NCBI RefSeq assembly: GCF_004571025.1 | Contig: NZ_SPQT01000005.1 | Span: 124,001-188,000 of the forward strand | Length of the DNA: 64,000 nucleotides | From: Bradyrhizobium niftali | GTDB taxonomy: Bacteria > Pseudomonadota > Alphaproteobacteria > Rhizobiales > Xanthobacteraceae | Direction: 5' to 3' | Shown: positions 17,432-26,604 of the stretch, piece by piece | Layout of the letters: each line of letters starts with the position of its first letter | Numbering within the stretch: position 1 is the first letter of the stretch | Notes under the pieces: model-generated | Database searches by the model: none | What the model was told of the DNA's origin: nothing | The model's input: the letters and a program-made list of their open reading frames with translations, nothing else | Position numbers and translations under genes: made by a program

Positions 17432-18291
17432 CGGTTGACCCCTCTTCCCGAAATTAGGCCTTGCGGCCGGAACTTGATGAAAATGATGGCGAGCACGAAC
17501 ACCAGAACGTCGGCGATGACCGGCGACATCAGCCAAGGCAACCAGGCACTGAACGTGCCGATGACGCTGGCGCCAGCGACCGGGCCCGCGAAGGACCCGA
17601 CGCCGCCGACCATCACGGCAACAAAACCCTGGATAAGAAATCGGATGCCGAGATCGGCGAACAGCGAAAAGACCGGCACGATCAGCGCGCCGGCGAGCCC
17701 CGCGAGCGCCGCGCCAAACGCAAAGGTGAGGCTGTAGATCATGCCCGTGGAGATGCCCGAGGCACGCGCTAGCTGTGGGTTCTCCAGCGAGGCGCGGACT
17801 CGCAGCCCAAACGAGGTGTAGGCGAGCAGTGCATGGCTCGCGGCCATCACCAGCAAAGTGATGATGACGATGACGCCGCGCCAGGCGGCGAAATGCAGAC
17901 TACCGATCGTGATAGAGCCACTGATTGGCTCCGGCACGGAGAGATAGAGTCCGCCGGTCAGGCCGCGCACGGCTTCGCGAATGATCAGCCCAAGCGCATA
18001 GGTGCCAAGCATGGCGACGATTGGAGCGGCGTAAAACCGTCGAACCACGAGCTTTTCCAGGATGAAACCAAGGGCGCCGACCACGACCGGCGCGGCAAGC
18101 ATGCCGAGCGGGACCGGCAAACCAACGCTGTGCATGAGATAAGTGACGTAGGCGCCGAGCAGGACGAACTCGCCCTGGGCGAAGTTGAAGATACCCATCA
18201 TGCTGGCAATGATCCCGAGGCCGAGCACGACCAGGACAACGATCGCCCCGAAGCTCAAGATCTCGAACATGGCGATAAGTAGCGTATCCAT
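17428..18291 (-). CDS. ABC transporter permease, LivH/UrtB type
   Basis: 287 residues with about eight hydrophobic segments and the family block MGIFNFAQGEFVLLGAYVTY. First gene of the operon; it overlaps the first binding-protein gene by four bases (ATGA). A TTGGGTA-type direct repeat lies about 230 bases before its start. Confidence 0.9.
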   Translation of the reverse strand: MDTLLIAMFEILSFGAIVVLVVLGLGIIASMMGIFNFAQGEFVLLGAYVTYLMHSVGLPVPLGMLAAPVVVGALGFILEKLVVRRFYAAPIVAMLGTYALGLIIREAVRGLTGGLYLSVPEPISGSITIGSLHFAAWRGVIVIITLLVMAASHALLAYTSFGLRVRASLENPQLARASGISTGMIYSLTFAFGAALAGLAGALIVPVFSLFADLGIRFLIQGFVAVMVGGVGSFAGPVAGASVIGTFSAWLPWLMSPVIADVLVFVLAIIFIKFRPQGLISGRGVNR

Positions 18292-18518
18292 GCCGCTGCC
18301 TCACATTCCTTGAGATTGCGAGCACATCTTCTTCACCCCGATCGTTTGAAGGGGTGAGCTACTCGTCGGAAACGAAGGGCTGCTGGCACGAGAGCGCTCC
18401 TAGAAGGTCATCCCGGCAATGGGAGTTGCAGGCGATGGTGGGCTTCTTGGGCGGCCCGCCTGTCGGCGCTTCATTCACGACATGCTGCGCGAGATTGCCT
18501 AGAGAAAGGTAGGGAGAT

Positions 18519-18535
18519 CTGAGTAATGTTGGGTA
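18519..18535. promoter_or_regulatory. TTGGGTA-type direct repeat upstream of the LivH-type operon
   Basis: CTGAGTA then TTGGGTA exactly ten bases apart (the decamers GAGTAATGTT and GGGTAATGTT). Matches the sites at 23139, 31585 and 41082. The rest of 18292-18840 shows no gene. Confidence 0.6.
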
Positions 18536-18844
18536 ATGTTCGCCGGGCAACCGACATTGCGCCCGCGTAAAGAGAGCCGCCTGCGGGCCGCAAACGTTCT
18601 CGCCAGGCCAATTTCAATTCAGCCAAAACGATAGGAGAGCTACCCGCATGTCCTAACCGAGTCGCAGGGGGCGCAAACGCGTTCCGCGGCGAACGATGTC
18701 GAACCATTGGAAGAAATCAGGTGAAATGACGCACTACTTGACCATGCCGCAGGCTGTTTGTTCAGTACTGAAAAGCTCATTGCGGCCGAACACCTGCCTT
18801 GCCAACCAGCGGAAATGTAGATTCAATTCCCCCGCACACGTGTT

Positions 18845-19051
18845 TTACGAGGTTTGAAGCAACTCGTCGGACGCCGGAGGCGTGTCATTATACTCTTCGA
18901 GCCGCCTGATGACGGCGCATGACAACCCGCTTCGGTCGGCGAACTCCTTCACCGACCAGTTCAGCATCACCGGGGGCTCGCAACTGCCTCCCTGTGAGCT
19001 TTGATGCGGGCCGACGGTTGCGACGATCTTGGCGTTGCGTGAGCGGCGCAT
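18845..19051 (-). pseudogene. Remnant: pyruvate kinase start joined to an Xre-type helix-turn-helix fragment
   Basis: From the ATG at 19051 the minus strand reads MRRSRNAKIVATVGP, the characteristic first residues of pyruvate kinase, then runs at once into unrelated sequence. From about 18972 the same frame reads MLNWSVKEFADRSGLSCAVIRR, typical of small Xre-family HTH proteins, and stops soon after. Neither part is a complete gene. I read this as a deletion junction; the pyruvate kinase call rests on only about 15 residues. Confidence 0.42.
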
Positions 19052-19183
19052 CGTGTCCTCCAAATCATGAGATCATGGCTGCATGAAAACCCGGCAGGGC
19101 TCATAAGGTGTTTATAGCGGTGCTGGTTGGCCATGCGCACCGCTGGTCCGTCGTCGCGGGGCGAACAGGAGAGAACACTCGGC

Positions 19184-20959
19184 TTACACTCCGGATGCCG
19201 CCGCGGGCTGCCCCTGTCGCGCCGACCGCACGATGCTGTCGATCGCGCGATAGGCGAACACAATCGCCGGCCCGATCGTAATGCCTGCGCCAGGATAGAT
19301 TCCACGCATAGGCGAGGTCATGTCATTGCCGCAGGCATAAAGACCTGCGATCGACGCCCCATTTCCATTCAGGACCTGCCCCTCTGCATCTGTTGAGAGG
19401 CCGGTGGCCGTTCCAAGAGTTGCCGGGACAATTGGGAGTGCGATGAATGGGCCGCTTTTGATAGCCCCAAGGTTCGGGTTTTTCTTTCCGACCGCCGGAT
19501 CTCCCAGCGTGCGGTTGAAAGCCGATTCACCCCGGTTGAAGAGCGGATCGCGTCCTTCAGCTGCGTGGGCATTGTGTTCTTCAACGGTCTTTTGGAGCTC
19601 GTTGGGGTCGAGCCCCAATTCCGCTGCAAGCTCCGCAATAGTCCGGCCGATCTCGATGTAGCCCAACCGGGCATACTTGTTGATACTCAATGTCCATGGC
19701 CAGGGGAGCAGATGTCCCATGCCCCTGAGGCGGACGAATTCCTTGTCGCAGATGAAATAGAACCGCTTGTCCGCCGGATAACCGTTATTGAACATGGCAA
19801 GGCAGATATCATGATACGAATTGGATTCGTTGACGAAGCGCTTGGCATTTGGCCCCACCGCGATGACGCCTGGACGGCCACGATCGAGCCAGCCGTACGG
19901 GACCACTTGCGAGGAGCGGCCGTTTCTGAGTATCGAGACGGGCGTCCAGAAGCCGCTCGATGCCACGTCATTATCGATCGCAGCTCCGAGCTTGCCTGCG
20001 AGCGCAATACCATCGCCGGTGACATCGCTGTGGGCGAGCGTATCATTGTGCTGGTGGGCTCCGCTAAGCTGGGCGCGCAATTTCCCGTTCCGCGCAAATC
20101 CGCCGGTTGCCAGGATCACTCCGTGCGAGGCGCGGACGCGGAGATCTCTGCCATCCCGCTTGAGGAGTGCGCCAGTAACTCTCCCTCCCTCCCTCGTCAG
20201 ATCTACCGCCGGGCAGCGTGGCCGGATTTCAACGCCATATCTACGCAGGCTTACCAATAACCGCGCAACCAGCGCATTCCCGCCACTGAGTTCAGTGCCC
20301 CTCCTGTAGCGCAGCCGGTCGCCTGCGTAGCGGCTGACCCGGCGCAGGACGTGTTTGAGCGAGGCAGCCGACTGGAAGGGGTTGAGGAAACTTCTGACCT
20401 CGCCGGACGAAATCATCATGCCGCCGAGCACGACGCGAATCGGATCACCTATCAGGTCGAAATCCTTGCCGAGAAGCCGTCCGTCGTAAGGTGCTGGGCT
20501 CAGCGCCCGCCCCTTGTCGACCCCGCCGATTTGGCTGGAATGATAATCCGGAGCGGAGGCCAGTGTGAACTTCACTTCACTCCCATTCTCCAAGCTGGCG
20601 AGCGCCGTTGGGCCGTCTTCAAGATAGGCGTCCACGAACTCGGGGCGATAGTAGTTGCCAAGTTCTTGTTGCAGATAGATCTTCGCATTCGCAATCGAAT
20701 CATCGATTTTCGCGGCTCGGGCCTGCATTGAGCATGGAACCCAGATCATGCCGTTCGACAGGGCGGTCGTGCCACCGAGCCGGTCAGACTTCTCGCACAC
20801 CGTGACGCGAAGTCCGGCCTTTGCCGCATAGAGCGCTGCGGACAGTCCAGCGGCGCCGCTGCCGATCACGAGCACGTCCGTCTCCAAATCGTGCGTTGGC
20901 TTGCTCGCTTTGGAGAAGGAAGCTGCATTGGGTTTCAATTCGGTGATTGGGCTATTCAT
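19184..20959 (-). CDS. FAD-dependent oxidoreductase (fumarate reductase / ketosteroid dehydrogenase-like flavoprotein)
   Basis: 591 residues. The FAD dinucleotide-binding motif is VLVIGSGAAGLSAALYA at about 30-46, then GGTTALSNGMIWVP, and the C-terminal FAD contact YACGNDMTSPMRGIYPGAG that is typical of the 3-ketosteroid delta-1-dehydrogenase / fumarate reductase flavoprotein group. No signal peptide, so cytoplasmic. Its start overlaps the stop of the TIM-barrel gene by eight bases, making it third in an operon with the PEP-hydrolase-like and Tm-1-like genes. It presumably oxidises or reduces a carbon-carbon bond in an unknown substrate. Confidence 0.85.
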   Translation of the reverse strand: MNSPITELKPNAASFSKASKPTHDLETDVLVIGSGAAGLSAALYAAKAGLRVTVCEKSDRLGGTTALSNGMIWVPCSMQARAAKIDDSIANAKIYLQQELGNYYRPEFVDAYLEDGPTALASLENGSEVKFTLASAPDYHSSQIGGVDKGRALSPAPYDGRLLGKDFDLIGDPIRVVLGGMMISSGEVRSFLNPFQSAASLKHVLRRVSRYAGDRLRYRRGTELSGGNALVARLLVSLRRYGVEIRPRCPAVDLTREGGRVTGALLKRDGRDLRVRASHGVILATGGFARNGKLRAQLSGAHQHNDTLAHSDVTGDGIALAGKLGAAIDNDVASSGFWTPVSILRNGRSSQVVPYGWLDRGRPGVIAVGPNAKRFVNESNSYHDICLAMFNNGYPADKRFYFICDKEFVRLRGMGHLLPWPWTLSINKYARLGYIEIGRTIAELAAELGLDPNELQKTVEEHNAHAAEGRDPLFNRGESAFNRTLGDPAVGKKNPNLGAIKSGPFIALPIVPATLGTATGLSTDAEGQVLNGNGASIAGLYACGNDMTSPMRGIYPGAGITIGPAIVFAYRAIDSIVRSARQGQPAAASGV

Positions 20960-21821
20960 TCGTGCCTCGGTGCAGATTCTGCAGTGAATGCTGACGCTCT
21001 CGCGGGAGGGGAACGGCCTTGAATTCTTCGGCTGCAGCCTTCACCGCCCGCTCGATCGGGATCCGTTCGATGGAGGAGGCGCCAACGAAGCCAACACAAC
21101 CGGTCGAGCGGTAGACTTCCGAGGTATCCTGGGGCTCAGCGATTTCCCCGCCATGGCAGAGAAGCGTGACGTCCGGGCGGACGGCTTGAGCTGCATCATT
21201 GATATCGTTGATGCGCCTGATGGCCTCTTCAATCGACTGTCCCTCCTCATGCCCCACAAGCCCGCCGCGCGTTGCGCCGACATGTGGGACGATGCAATCG
21301 GCTCCAGCGCTTGCCATCGCTTTGGCGTCGTGCGGGCTTGCCACATACGCGAGCGAGAAGATGTTCTTCTTACGGGCCGCCGCGATCATCTCAACTTCAC
21401 GCTCAAAGCCGAGCCCCACGCGGCCTCGACGCTCACGCCATTTCTCACCCATCGTTGAAATGGTCGGATAGTTGATCACGCCGGAGAAGCCGGCAGCCCA
21501 GAACTTGTCCAGAAGATCATCGAGGTCGAGCCGGAGGGGATCCCAGGCCTCGACACCGCCTATAACAGGAACGGAGGACACGACATTGCGGATCTCCGCC
21601 GCCAGCTCAAGCGTCCGCGCATTGGAATCGCCGATCCGGCTCGTCGGCAGCCCCATCAACCGCGATAACCCAGTACTGTAGACCACGAGCATGTCAGCCC
21701 CGCCCAGAGCTGCGCATTTTGCGACGAGCCCGCAACTGCTCGCCGCGGCAAGCACTGCCTTTCCCGCCGCAACTTGAGCTGTGATCTTTGCGAGTATTTC
21801 GGGCCGATCAAACATCCGCAC
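20952..21821 (-). CDS. PEP-hydrolase-like TIM-barrel protein
   Basis: 289 residues of the phosphoenolpyruvate hydrolase-like / TIM-barrel signal-transduction family. Marks are GGADMLVVYSTGLSRLMG, GVINYPTISTMGEKWR, GFEREVEMIAAARKKNIF and GCVGFVGASSIERIPIE. In plants the same domain is the C-terminal half of the tomato Tm-1 protein; here the N-terminal-half homologue is the preceding gene, overlapping by 14 bases. A paralogous domain forms the N-terminus of the regulator at 32224-33978. The reaction is unproven despite the family name. Confidence 0.85.
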   Translation of the reverse strand: MRMFDRPEILAKITAQVAAGKAVLAAASSCGLVAKCAALGGADMLVVYSTGLSRLMGLPTSRIGDSNARTLELAAEIRNVVSSVPVIGGVEAWDPLRLDLDDLLDKFWAAGFSGVINYPTISTMGEKWRERRGRVGLGFEREVEMIAAARKKNIFSLAYVASPHDAKAMASAGADCIVPHVGATRGGLVGHEEGQSIEEAIRRINDINDAAQAVRPDVTLLCHGGEIAEPQDTSEVYRSTGCVGFVGASSIERIPIERAVKAAAEEFKAVPLPRERQHSLQNLHRGTNE

Positions 21822-23058
21822 GGGACGACCCTCCTGGTGTCAGTCGTTCAACGATCCACGATGCGGCCGCGTCCGCAAATTCCGGATCGTTGATGTGACA
21901 ATCCAGCTCGCGGGCGATGATCGAGGGCGGTAGGTTTTGCCTGACAGCGTCGAACCAGGCTCTATCGGCTTCAGGATTTCGAAAGATTCCACCGTCCCGG
22001 TCATAGTCAGACACCCCCTTGGCCGGCCACAACACGAGGGCGGGCGCCTTTGCTTGCGAGAGGCGCTCTGCTGTGAGCGTGCCTATGCGCTCGTTCTCCG
22101 AGGCGGTCGTGCGCATGAGCGTCGTGAAGGGGGTATGCGAATAGAATTGGCGCCCCTTGAACTCGGCAGGCACGCTCGAGGGAGGGCCAAAGTTCACCAT
22201 GTCGACAGCTCCCGGCGCGATAAGCTGAGGAATCATGCGGTGAGAAGCTGCTTTGAGCCGATCCGGACCTGCACTGGCCGTACCGCCGACCAGCTCGTCA
22301 GCGAGCTCGGTTGTGGTCAAATCGATCACCGCATCGAACTCACCGGCGGACACGAGCTGCTCCATCTTGCGGCCCCCAGCGCCATTGGCCGGAAAGACAA
22401 TCGCGTCGAAGCCTGCCTCTGCCAGCCGCGCTACACAGCGATTTGCCGCCGGCGTCGTGACCCCAAAGGCCGTGATCGCAACAGTCTTTCTCTTCCGCCG
22501 CTCTCGAGCAGGCACATGGCGCATCGCCGCAATGGCGCGCCCTGCATTGTCCAGAACGCGTTCGGTGAACGCGTTGATTCCGAACAGATCGACCAGGGTC
22601 GGATAGAGGATGATGTCATGGTGGAGGGCGAGTTCGGCCAGGAGGGCTGGCCTCGCGCTGCTCACCAGCAGCTTTGGGAATCCATACGGCAAATCCGATA
22701 CAACTTCACCGAAGACTGCGCTACCTTTGCCGCCCGCCACTCCGACGGCGGCGTCGATCGCACCTGATCGCAGGAGCTCCTTGACTTCTTCACGCGCGCT
22801 TGCGGCTATTTCCCGTAAGAGCTCAGCGGGTGCAGCCACCCGTTCATCGCTGCTATCCGCCTCGCTTCTGCACCTCCTGTTTGATGTGCCTACATCAATC
22901 GTAAGAGTCTTGCGGCCCCACTGTTCGATGACGCGCGCGAGATAAGCGCTTTCGCGGCCCTTTGTGTCCAAGGTTGCGATAATCGCGACCTTGCCCGCAT
23001 GATCGGAGGCGTGACCATCCCGGACCGACCTCAGGTCGCCCGCGCAATGGTGAGACAC
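21808..23058 (-). CDS. Tm-1-like ATP-binding domain protein (UPF0261 family)
   Basis: 416 residues from a GTG at 23058 with AGGAGGA at ideal spacing. It opens KVAIIATLDTKGRESAYL, the standard start of the UPF0261/Tm-1-like family, with GVAGGKGSAVFG, MVNFGPPSSVP and TPFTTLMRTTASENERIG further on. The tomato Tm-1 protein fuses this domain to a PEP-hydrolase-like TIM barrel and binds ATP; here the two halves are adjacent overlapping genes. First gene of a three-gene operon with a TTGGGTA direct repeat about 85 bases upstream. Bacterial function is unknown. Confidence 0.88.
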   Translation of the reverse strand: MSHHCAGDLRSVRDGHASDHAGKVAIIATLDTKGRESAYLARVIEQWGRKTLTIDVGTSNRRCRSEADSSDERVAAPAELLREIAASAREEVKELLRSGAIDAAVGVAGGKGSAVFGEVVSDLPYGFPKLLVSSARPALLAELALHHDIILYPTLVDLFGINAFTERVLDNAGRAIAAMRHVPARERRKRKTVAITAFGVTTPAANRCVARLAEAGFDAIVFPANGAGGRKMEQLVSAGEFDAVIDLTTTELADELVGGTASAGPDRLKAASHRMIPQLIAPGAVDMVNFGPPSSVPAEFKGRQFYSHTPFTTLMRTTASENERIGTLTAERLSQAKAPALVLWPAKGVSDYDRDGGIFRNPEADRAWFDAVRQNLPPSIIARELDCHINDPEFADAAASWIVERLTPGGSSRADV

Positions 23059-23138
23059 GATCTTCCTCCTAGACGTTTCTGGACATTTGGAGGTCTAGAT
23101 CGAAGTAAAATGGCCCATAAGCCCGGATACGAGCGCAA

Positions 23139-23155
23139 CTGGGTAAAGTTGGGTA
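23139..23155. promoter_or_regulatory. TTGGGTA-type direct repeat upstream of the Tm-1-like operon
   Basis: CTGGGTA then TTGGGTA at ten-base spacing, about 85 bases before the GTG of the Tm-1-like gene. Confidence 0.65.
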
Positions 23156-23390
23156 GGTGCCAAGCAGCCATATGAGCAGCAGCCGCTTCGCGGAGAAACT
23201 CGAAATCCCAAACAATTAGATTCTGAGACTGACAGGGCTCGTCCAAGGCGATCCATGTAACCCATTGAAACGGTCCCTTAATTGACGCCGCCTCCAGGCT
23301 CGTCTTAAACGGAATAGGAACGATCAAGCCAATCTTGGTGCAAAAATTTCCCGGGGGAGACCGCGCGTCGAACCCCGGAGCCGGAATCCC

Positions 23391-23490
23391 ATGTCCCGAT
23401 TCACCGCACGATTTGTCGCCCCCAAGGGACTGAACGCTTCGAGGTCAAGGCCGACGCCTGCAAGGGGCTAGCGATCCGAGTAACGGCTTC
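23391..23490 (+). pseudogene. N-terminal remnant of a tyrosine integrase
   Basis: An ATG at 23391 gives MSRFTARFVAPKG; one base shift later the frame reads GTERFEVKADACKGLAIRVT, the pattern of the N-terminal (DUF4102-like) domain of integrases of P4/tRNA-targeting islands. Then it degrades with no catalytic domain. The assignment rests on about 30 residues. It sits beside the broken chaperonin genes and may mark an old island junction. The rest of 23156-23640 holds nothing I recognise. Confidence 0.45.
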
Positions 23491-23639
23491 GGCAGGAAGA
23501 GCAGGCCGCGCGCAACCGCTTCGAGGAAGTGAAGGCCCGTACCGATGCTACGGCGCCTTGGGGGCTCGGGCTTTCAAACATCATGGGCGGGCCGTGCTGC
23601 CCTTTAGCAACAGGAAGAAGAGATGCGAGCGGCGTGGCC

Positions 23640-25028
23640 GCTCTCCTTATGCGCGCAAGCGTGATCGAAGCCGTCCGCGATGTGCCGTGCTGGCCAGGTT
23701 AGCGCCCTCTTGACGCTTTCCAGGCCGTGTCGCTGATCGTCGTTTGCGGGCTTGAGTTTCGCCAGCGCCGCTGTAGCCCGTAGCAACGCCACTCCGCCGC
23801 CCGGAAGAATGCCTTCTTCGACGGCTGCGCGCGTCGCATGCATGGCATCATCGACACGGTCTTTCCGCTCCTTGACCTCGACTTCTGTCGCGCACCTACT
23901 CGGATGACGGCAACTCCGCCAGCAAGCTTTGCCAGCCGCTCCTGCAGCTTTTCCCGATCATAGTCCGAAGTGGTCTCTTCGATTTCGGCTCTGATCTGTT
24001 TAATGCGCGCCTCGATCTCCGACTTCTTGCCGGCGCCGCTGATGATTGTCGTGTTATCCTTGTCGATCGTCACCTTCTTAGCGCGCCCCAGCATGGCTAG
24101 CGTAACGCTTTCAAGCTTCGTGCCGAGTTCCTCGGAAATGAAATTGCCGCCAGTCAGGATCGCAATGTCCTGCAACATGGCTTTGCGTCGGTCACCGAAC
24201 CCGGGTGCCTTGACCGCCACGACCTCCAATTCCGGCACGCAGCCTGTTCACGACAAGCGTGGCAAGCGCCTCACCTTCCACGTCTTCGGCGATCATAAGC
24301 AGAGGTTTGCCGCTCTGCACGACCGCTTCCAGCAGCGGCAGCATCGGCTGCAACGCGGAGAGCTTTTTTTTCATGGATGAAGATGTATGGATCGTCCAGC
24401 TCAACCCGCATCTTCTCCGCATTGGTGACAAAATAGGGCGAGATGTAGCCGCGGTCGAACTGCATGCCTTCAACGACTTCGAGCTCGGTATTCAGGCTCT
24501 TGGCCTCCTCGACCGTGATCACTCCCTCGCTGCCAACCTTTTTCATTGCATCGGCCAGGAACCGACCGATTTCCTTGTCACCGTTGGCGGAGATCGTCGC
24601 GATCTGCGCAATTTCTTCATTTGAGGTAAGCTTCTTCGTGTTCTTCTTGAGTTTATCGACGACCGCATCGACCGCGAGATCGATACCACGCTTGAGATCC
24701 ATGGGATTCATGCCCGCTGCGACCGTCTTTGCGCCTTCACGTACAATTGCGTGTGCAAGAACGGTAGCCGTGGTTGTGCCATCGCCTGCTTGATCGGAGG
24801 CCGTCGAGGCGACCTCGCGGACCATCTGCGCTCCCATGTTCTCGAACTTGTCCTCGAGTTCGATTTCCTTGGCACCTGTTACGCCGTCCTTGGTTATGCG
24901 AGGCGCACCAAAACTCTTTTCAAGCACAACGTTGCGACCCTTCGGACCCAGCGTCACTTTGACCGCGTTGGCTAGAACGTCGACGCCACGGAGCATTTTG
25001 TCTCGGGCGTCAGTCGAGTTGAGCTCAT
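23640..25028 (-). pseudogene. groEL: groEL (chaperonin 60) pseudogene, multiply frameshifted and truncated
   Basis: GroEL sequence can be followed across at least four frame changes. The ATG at 25028 has a good ribosome site, but the family sequence [19 protein letters not shown] is in another frame. It then reads well to FIHEKK near 24370, where an eight-T run shifts the frame ([20 protein letters not shown] continues elsewhere). It shifts again near 24235 before [16 protein letters not shown], and near 23890 before [20 protein letters not shown]. The last 120 or so residues are missing. It cannot make GroEL; a functional copy must lie elsewhere. Confidence 0.9.
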
Positions 25029-25128
25029 GATCGTTCCTCTCTAAAAATGGCTGCGCCGAGAGCGCGCGCCTGCGACTAGTCACCTCTTGTCTCAACCGAA
25101 ACCTGGTCAGCACGCCAACAGCCTCTGC

Positions 25129-25260
25129 TTACTTCATGACCGAGTATTCGACGGCATCGATCTCGGTTCCCGACTCTTTGCGGTCCGCAAGATCGCCGAT
25201 ATTGACGTCGATGGCGCGCGAGCTATGCAACGTAGCGCACGCCACCGGGCCTACCGCCGC
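25129..25260 (-). pseudogene. groES: groES (chaperonin 10) C-terminal scrap
   Basis: The last 43 codons of a minus-strand frame, from AAVGP through DVNIGDLADRKESGTEIDAVEYSVMK to a stop, align with the C-terminal half of GroES (VGDRVLFGKxSGTExxxDGxEYxxMKE). The first half of the gene is absent: the fragment begins right at the stop of the upstream hsp20 gene. Position before groEL is as in a normal groESL operon. Confidence 0.6.
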
Positions 25261-25261
25261 T

Positions 25262-25660
25262 TCAGTTGACCTGAATCGCTCGCGGCTTGGCTTTCTCGGC
25301 CAAAGGCAGCATGAGCGACAGCACGCCGTCCTTGAGTTCAGCTGCGATCTTGCCCTGGTCGATCTTGCTCGAGAGACGAAAGCTTCGCGAGAAGTGCCCG
25401 ACATTGTATTCGGTGTAGAGGGGCTGGAGACCGCGGTATTTGGAGAAGTCGAGCTTTCCGTCGACCTTCAGCACGTCGTCCTCAACTCGAATGTCGACGC
25501 TATTTTTGTCGACCCCCGGCATCTCGAGTACCACATTGAGCCCGTCCTTGGTCTCATAGATGTCCGCGCTCGGCATAAATATCCGGGCAGGGATGGTAGT
25601 CTCCTCCTTCTTTTCCAACTCGCGCTTCTGCGCGACCTGCAGTTCCTTTTTAGAAGCCAT
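25262..25660 (-). CDS. Hsp20/alpha-crystallin small heat-shock protein
   Basis: 132 residues, a normal small heat-shock protein length. The alpha-crystallin domain spans about 30-120 (PSADIYETKDGLNVVLEMPGV, then FSRSFRLSSKIDQGKIAAELKDGVLSLMLP, with the GVL motif), with a charged KKELQVAQKRELEKKEE leader. These proteins hold unfolding proteins in an ATP-independent way. It lies 73 bases after a second hsp20 gene, probably in one transcript that would once have run on into groESL. Confidence 0.92.
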   Translation of the reverse strand: MASKKELQVAQKRELEKKEETTIPARIFMPSADIYETKDGLNVVLEMPGVDKNSVDIRVEDDVLKVDGKLDFSKYRGLQPLYTEYNVGHFSRSFRLSSKIDQGKIAAELKDGVLSLMLPLAEKAKPRAIQVN

Positions 25661-25733
25661 GATAGTTACTCCTCAAAGCTGCCACGCCACGCGGTCCTCC
25701 GCCGTTCGGTAGAACTGGTGGCGACAGAGGGGT

Positions 25734-26201
25734 TCAAGTGATCTTGATGGTGCGCGGTTTGTCGCTTTCCGCACGCGGCAGGAATAGCGCCAAGATGCCG
25801 TCCCGATATTCGGCCTTGATGCCATCCGGGTCGATCTGCACCGGCAATGACAACGTTCGGTCGAAATCACCGGAAACGCGCTCGCGCCGATGCAGGCTCG
25901 TCTCATCGGGATAGCCGACCGCCTTCTTTCCGAAGATGCGGATCGAGTTCTCCTTGGCCTGGATCTGCAGGTCGCTTTTGCTAACACCCGGCAATTCGAT
26001 GATCGCCAGGATGTCGTCGCCCTGCTGGAAAACGTTGATCGGTGGGAATGGCCCGCGAGTGGTGGTGAGATCTTGCAGCCAGTCGCTGGCCAAAGTCGAT
26101 TCAAGGGAGCGTTGTAGGTCGAGCAGTGTGTCGAACGGATCAGCAAATCCCATGATCATGTTTGCAACCCCTATTTTGTTGACGGGGCGAGGAAGGATCA
26201 T
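25734..26201 (-). CDS. Hsp20/alpha-crystallin small heat-shock protein
   Basis: 155 residues from the ATG at 26201 (GAGGGG upstream), or 141 from the ATG at 26159 (AGGGG upstream); both have ribosome sites. The N-terminal DPFDTLLDLQRSLEST is typical of rhizobial class Hsp20s. The alpha-crystallin domain contains FPPINVFQQGDDILAIIELPGV, GDFDRTLSLPVQIDPDGI and the GIL motif near the end. First gene of the heat-shock cluster, with a sigma-32-type promoter just upstream. Confidence 0.92.
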   Translation of the reverse strand: MILPRPVNKIGVANMIMGFADPFDTLLDLQRSLESTLASDWLQDLTTTRGPFPPINVFQQGDDILAIIELPGVSKSDLQIQAKENSIRIFGKKAVGYPDETSLHRRERVSGDFDRTLSLPVQIDPDGIKAEYRDGILALFLPRAESDKPRTIKIT

Positions 26202-26221
26202 GGTCGCCCCTCGAGGCTTTG

Positions 26222-26249
26222 ATTTGGGACGATCACTGGCACTTTCAAG
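26222..26249 (-). promoter_or_regulatory. Heat-shock (RpoH/sigma-32) promoter
   Basis: On the minus strand CTTGAAA is followed after 14 bases by CCCAAAT, close to the sigma-32 consensus CTTGAAA-N11-15-CCCCATNT. It ends about 20 bases before the ATG at 26201, so the transcript leader would be very short from that start and more normal from the ATG at 26159. Confidence 0.65.
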
Positions 26250-26604
26250 AGGTGAGTGCTAGTCAGTGGCTCGTCAGCCGGCGCTGGTGTAAGTTATTGA
26301 GCTATCGTAATAATTCATTGCGCCTCACGGGCGGCAAGCAGGACCGCTCGTACTGGCTAAATTCTGAAAGTGTCAGCGAGGGCTCGGGCCGAATGGGGAC
26401 ACCCATCTTATTGGCCTGCCAATCCTGGCAATTCGCTCCTGATGCCCGTCGTGATGAAATTCACGCCGATCGCCGCGACGATGGGGGCCCTGACGCGGGT
26501 CATGACATTAATGCCGGTCCTGCCCAAGAAGCGCTCGATTGGCATCCATGGCGGCCGCCTGATGAGCGCGCGATCATCGCGCTTCGGCAGATTTCCCGTT
26601 CGCT
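26250..26604. other. Intergenic, no gene seen
   Basis: Spacer between the heat-shock promoter and the end of the hipA-type gene. Open frames here show no family resemblance. Confidence 0.5.

Noticed and set aside
23365..23390. tRNA-like TCGAACCCC segment near the integrase remnant
   Set aside because: No acceptor stem, anticodon arm or D arm could be built around it.
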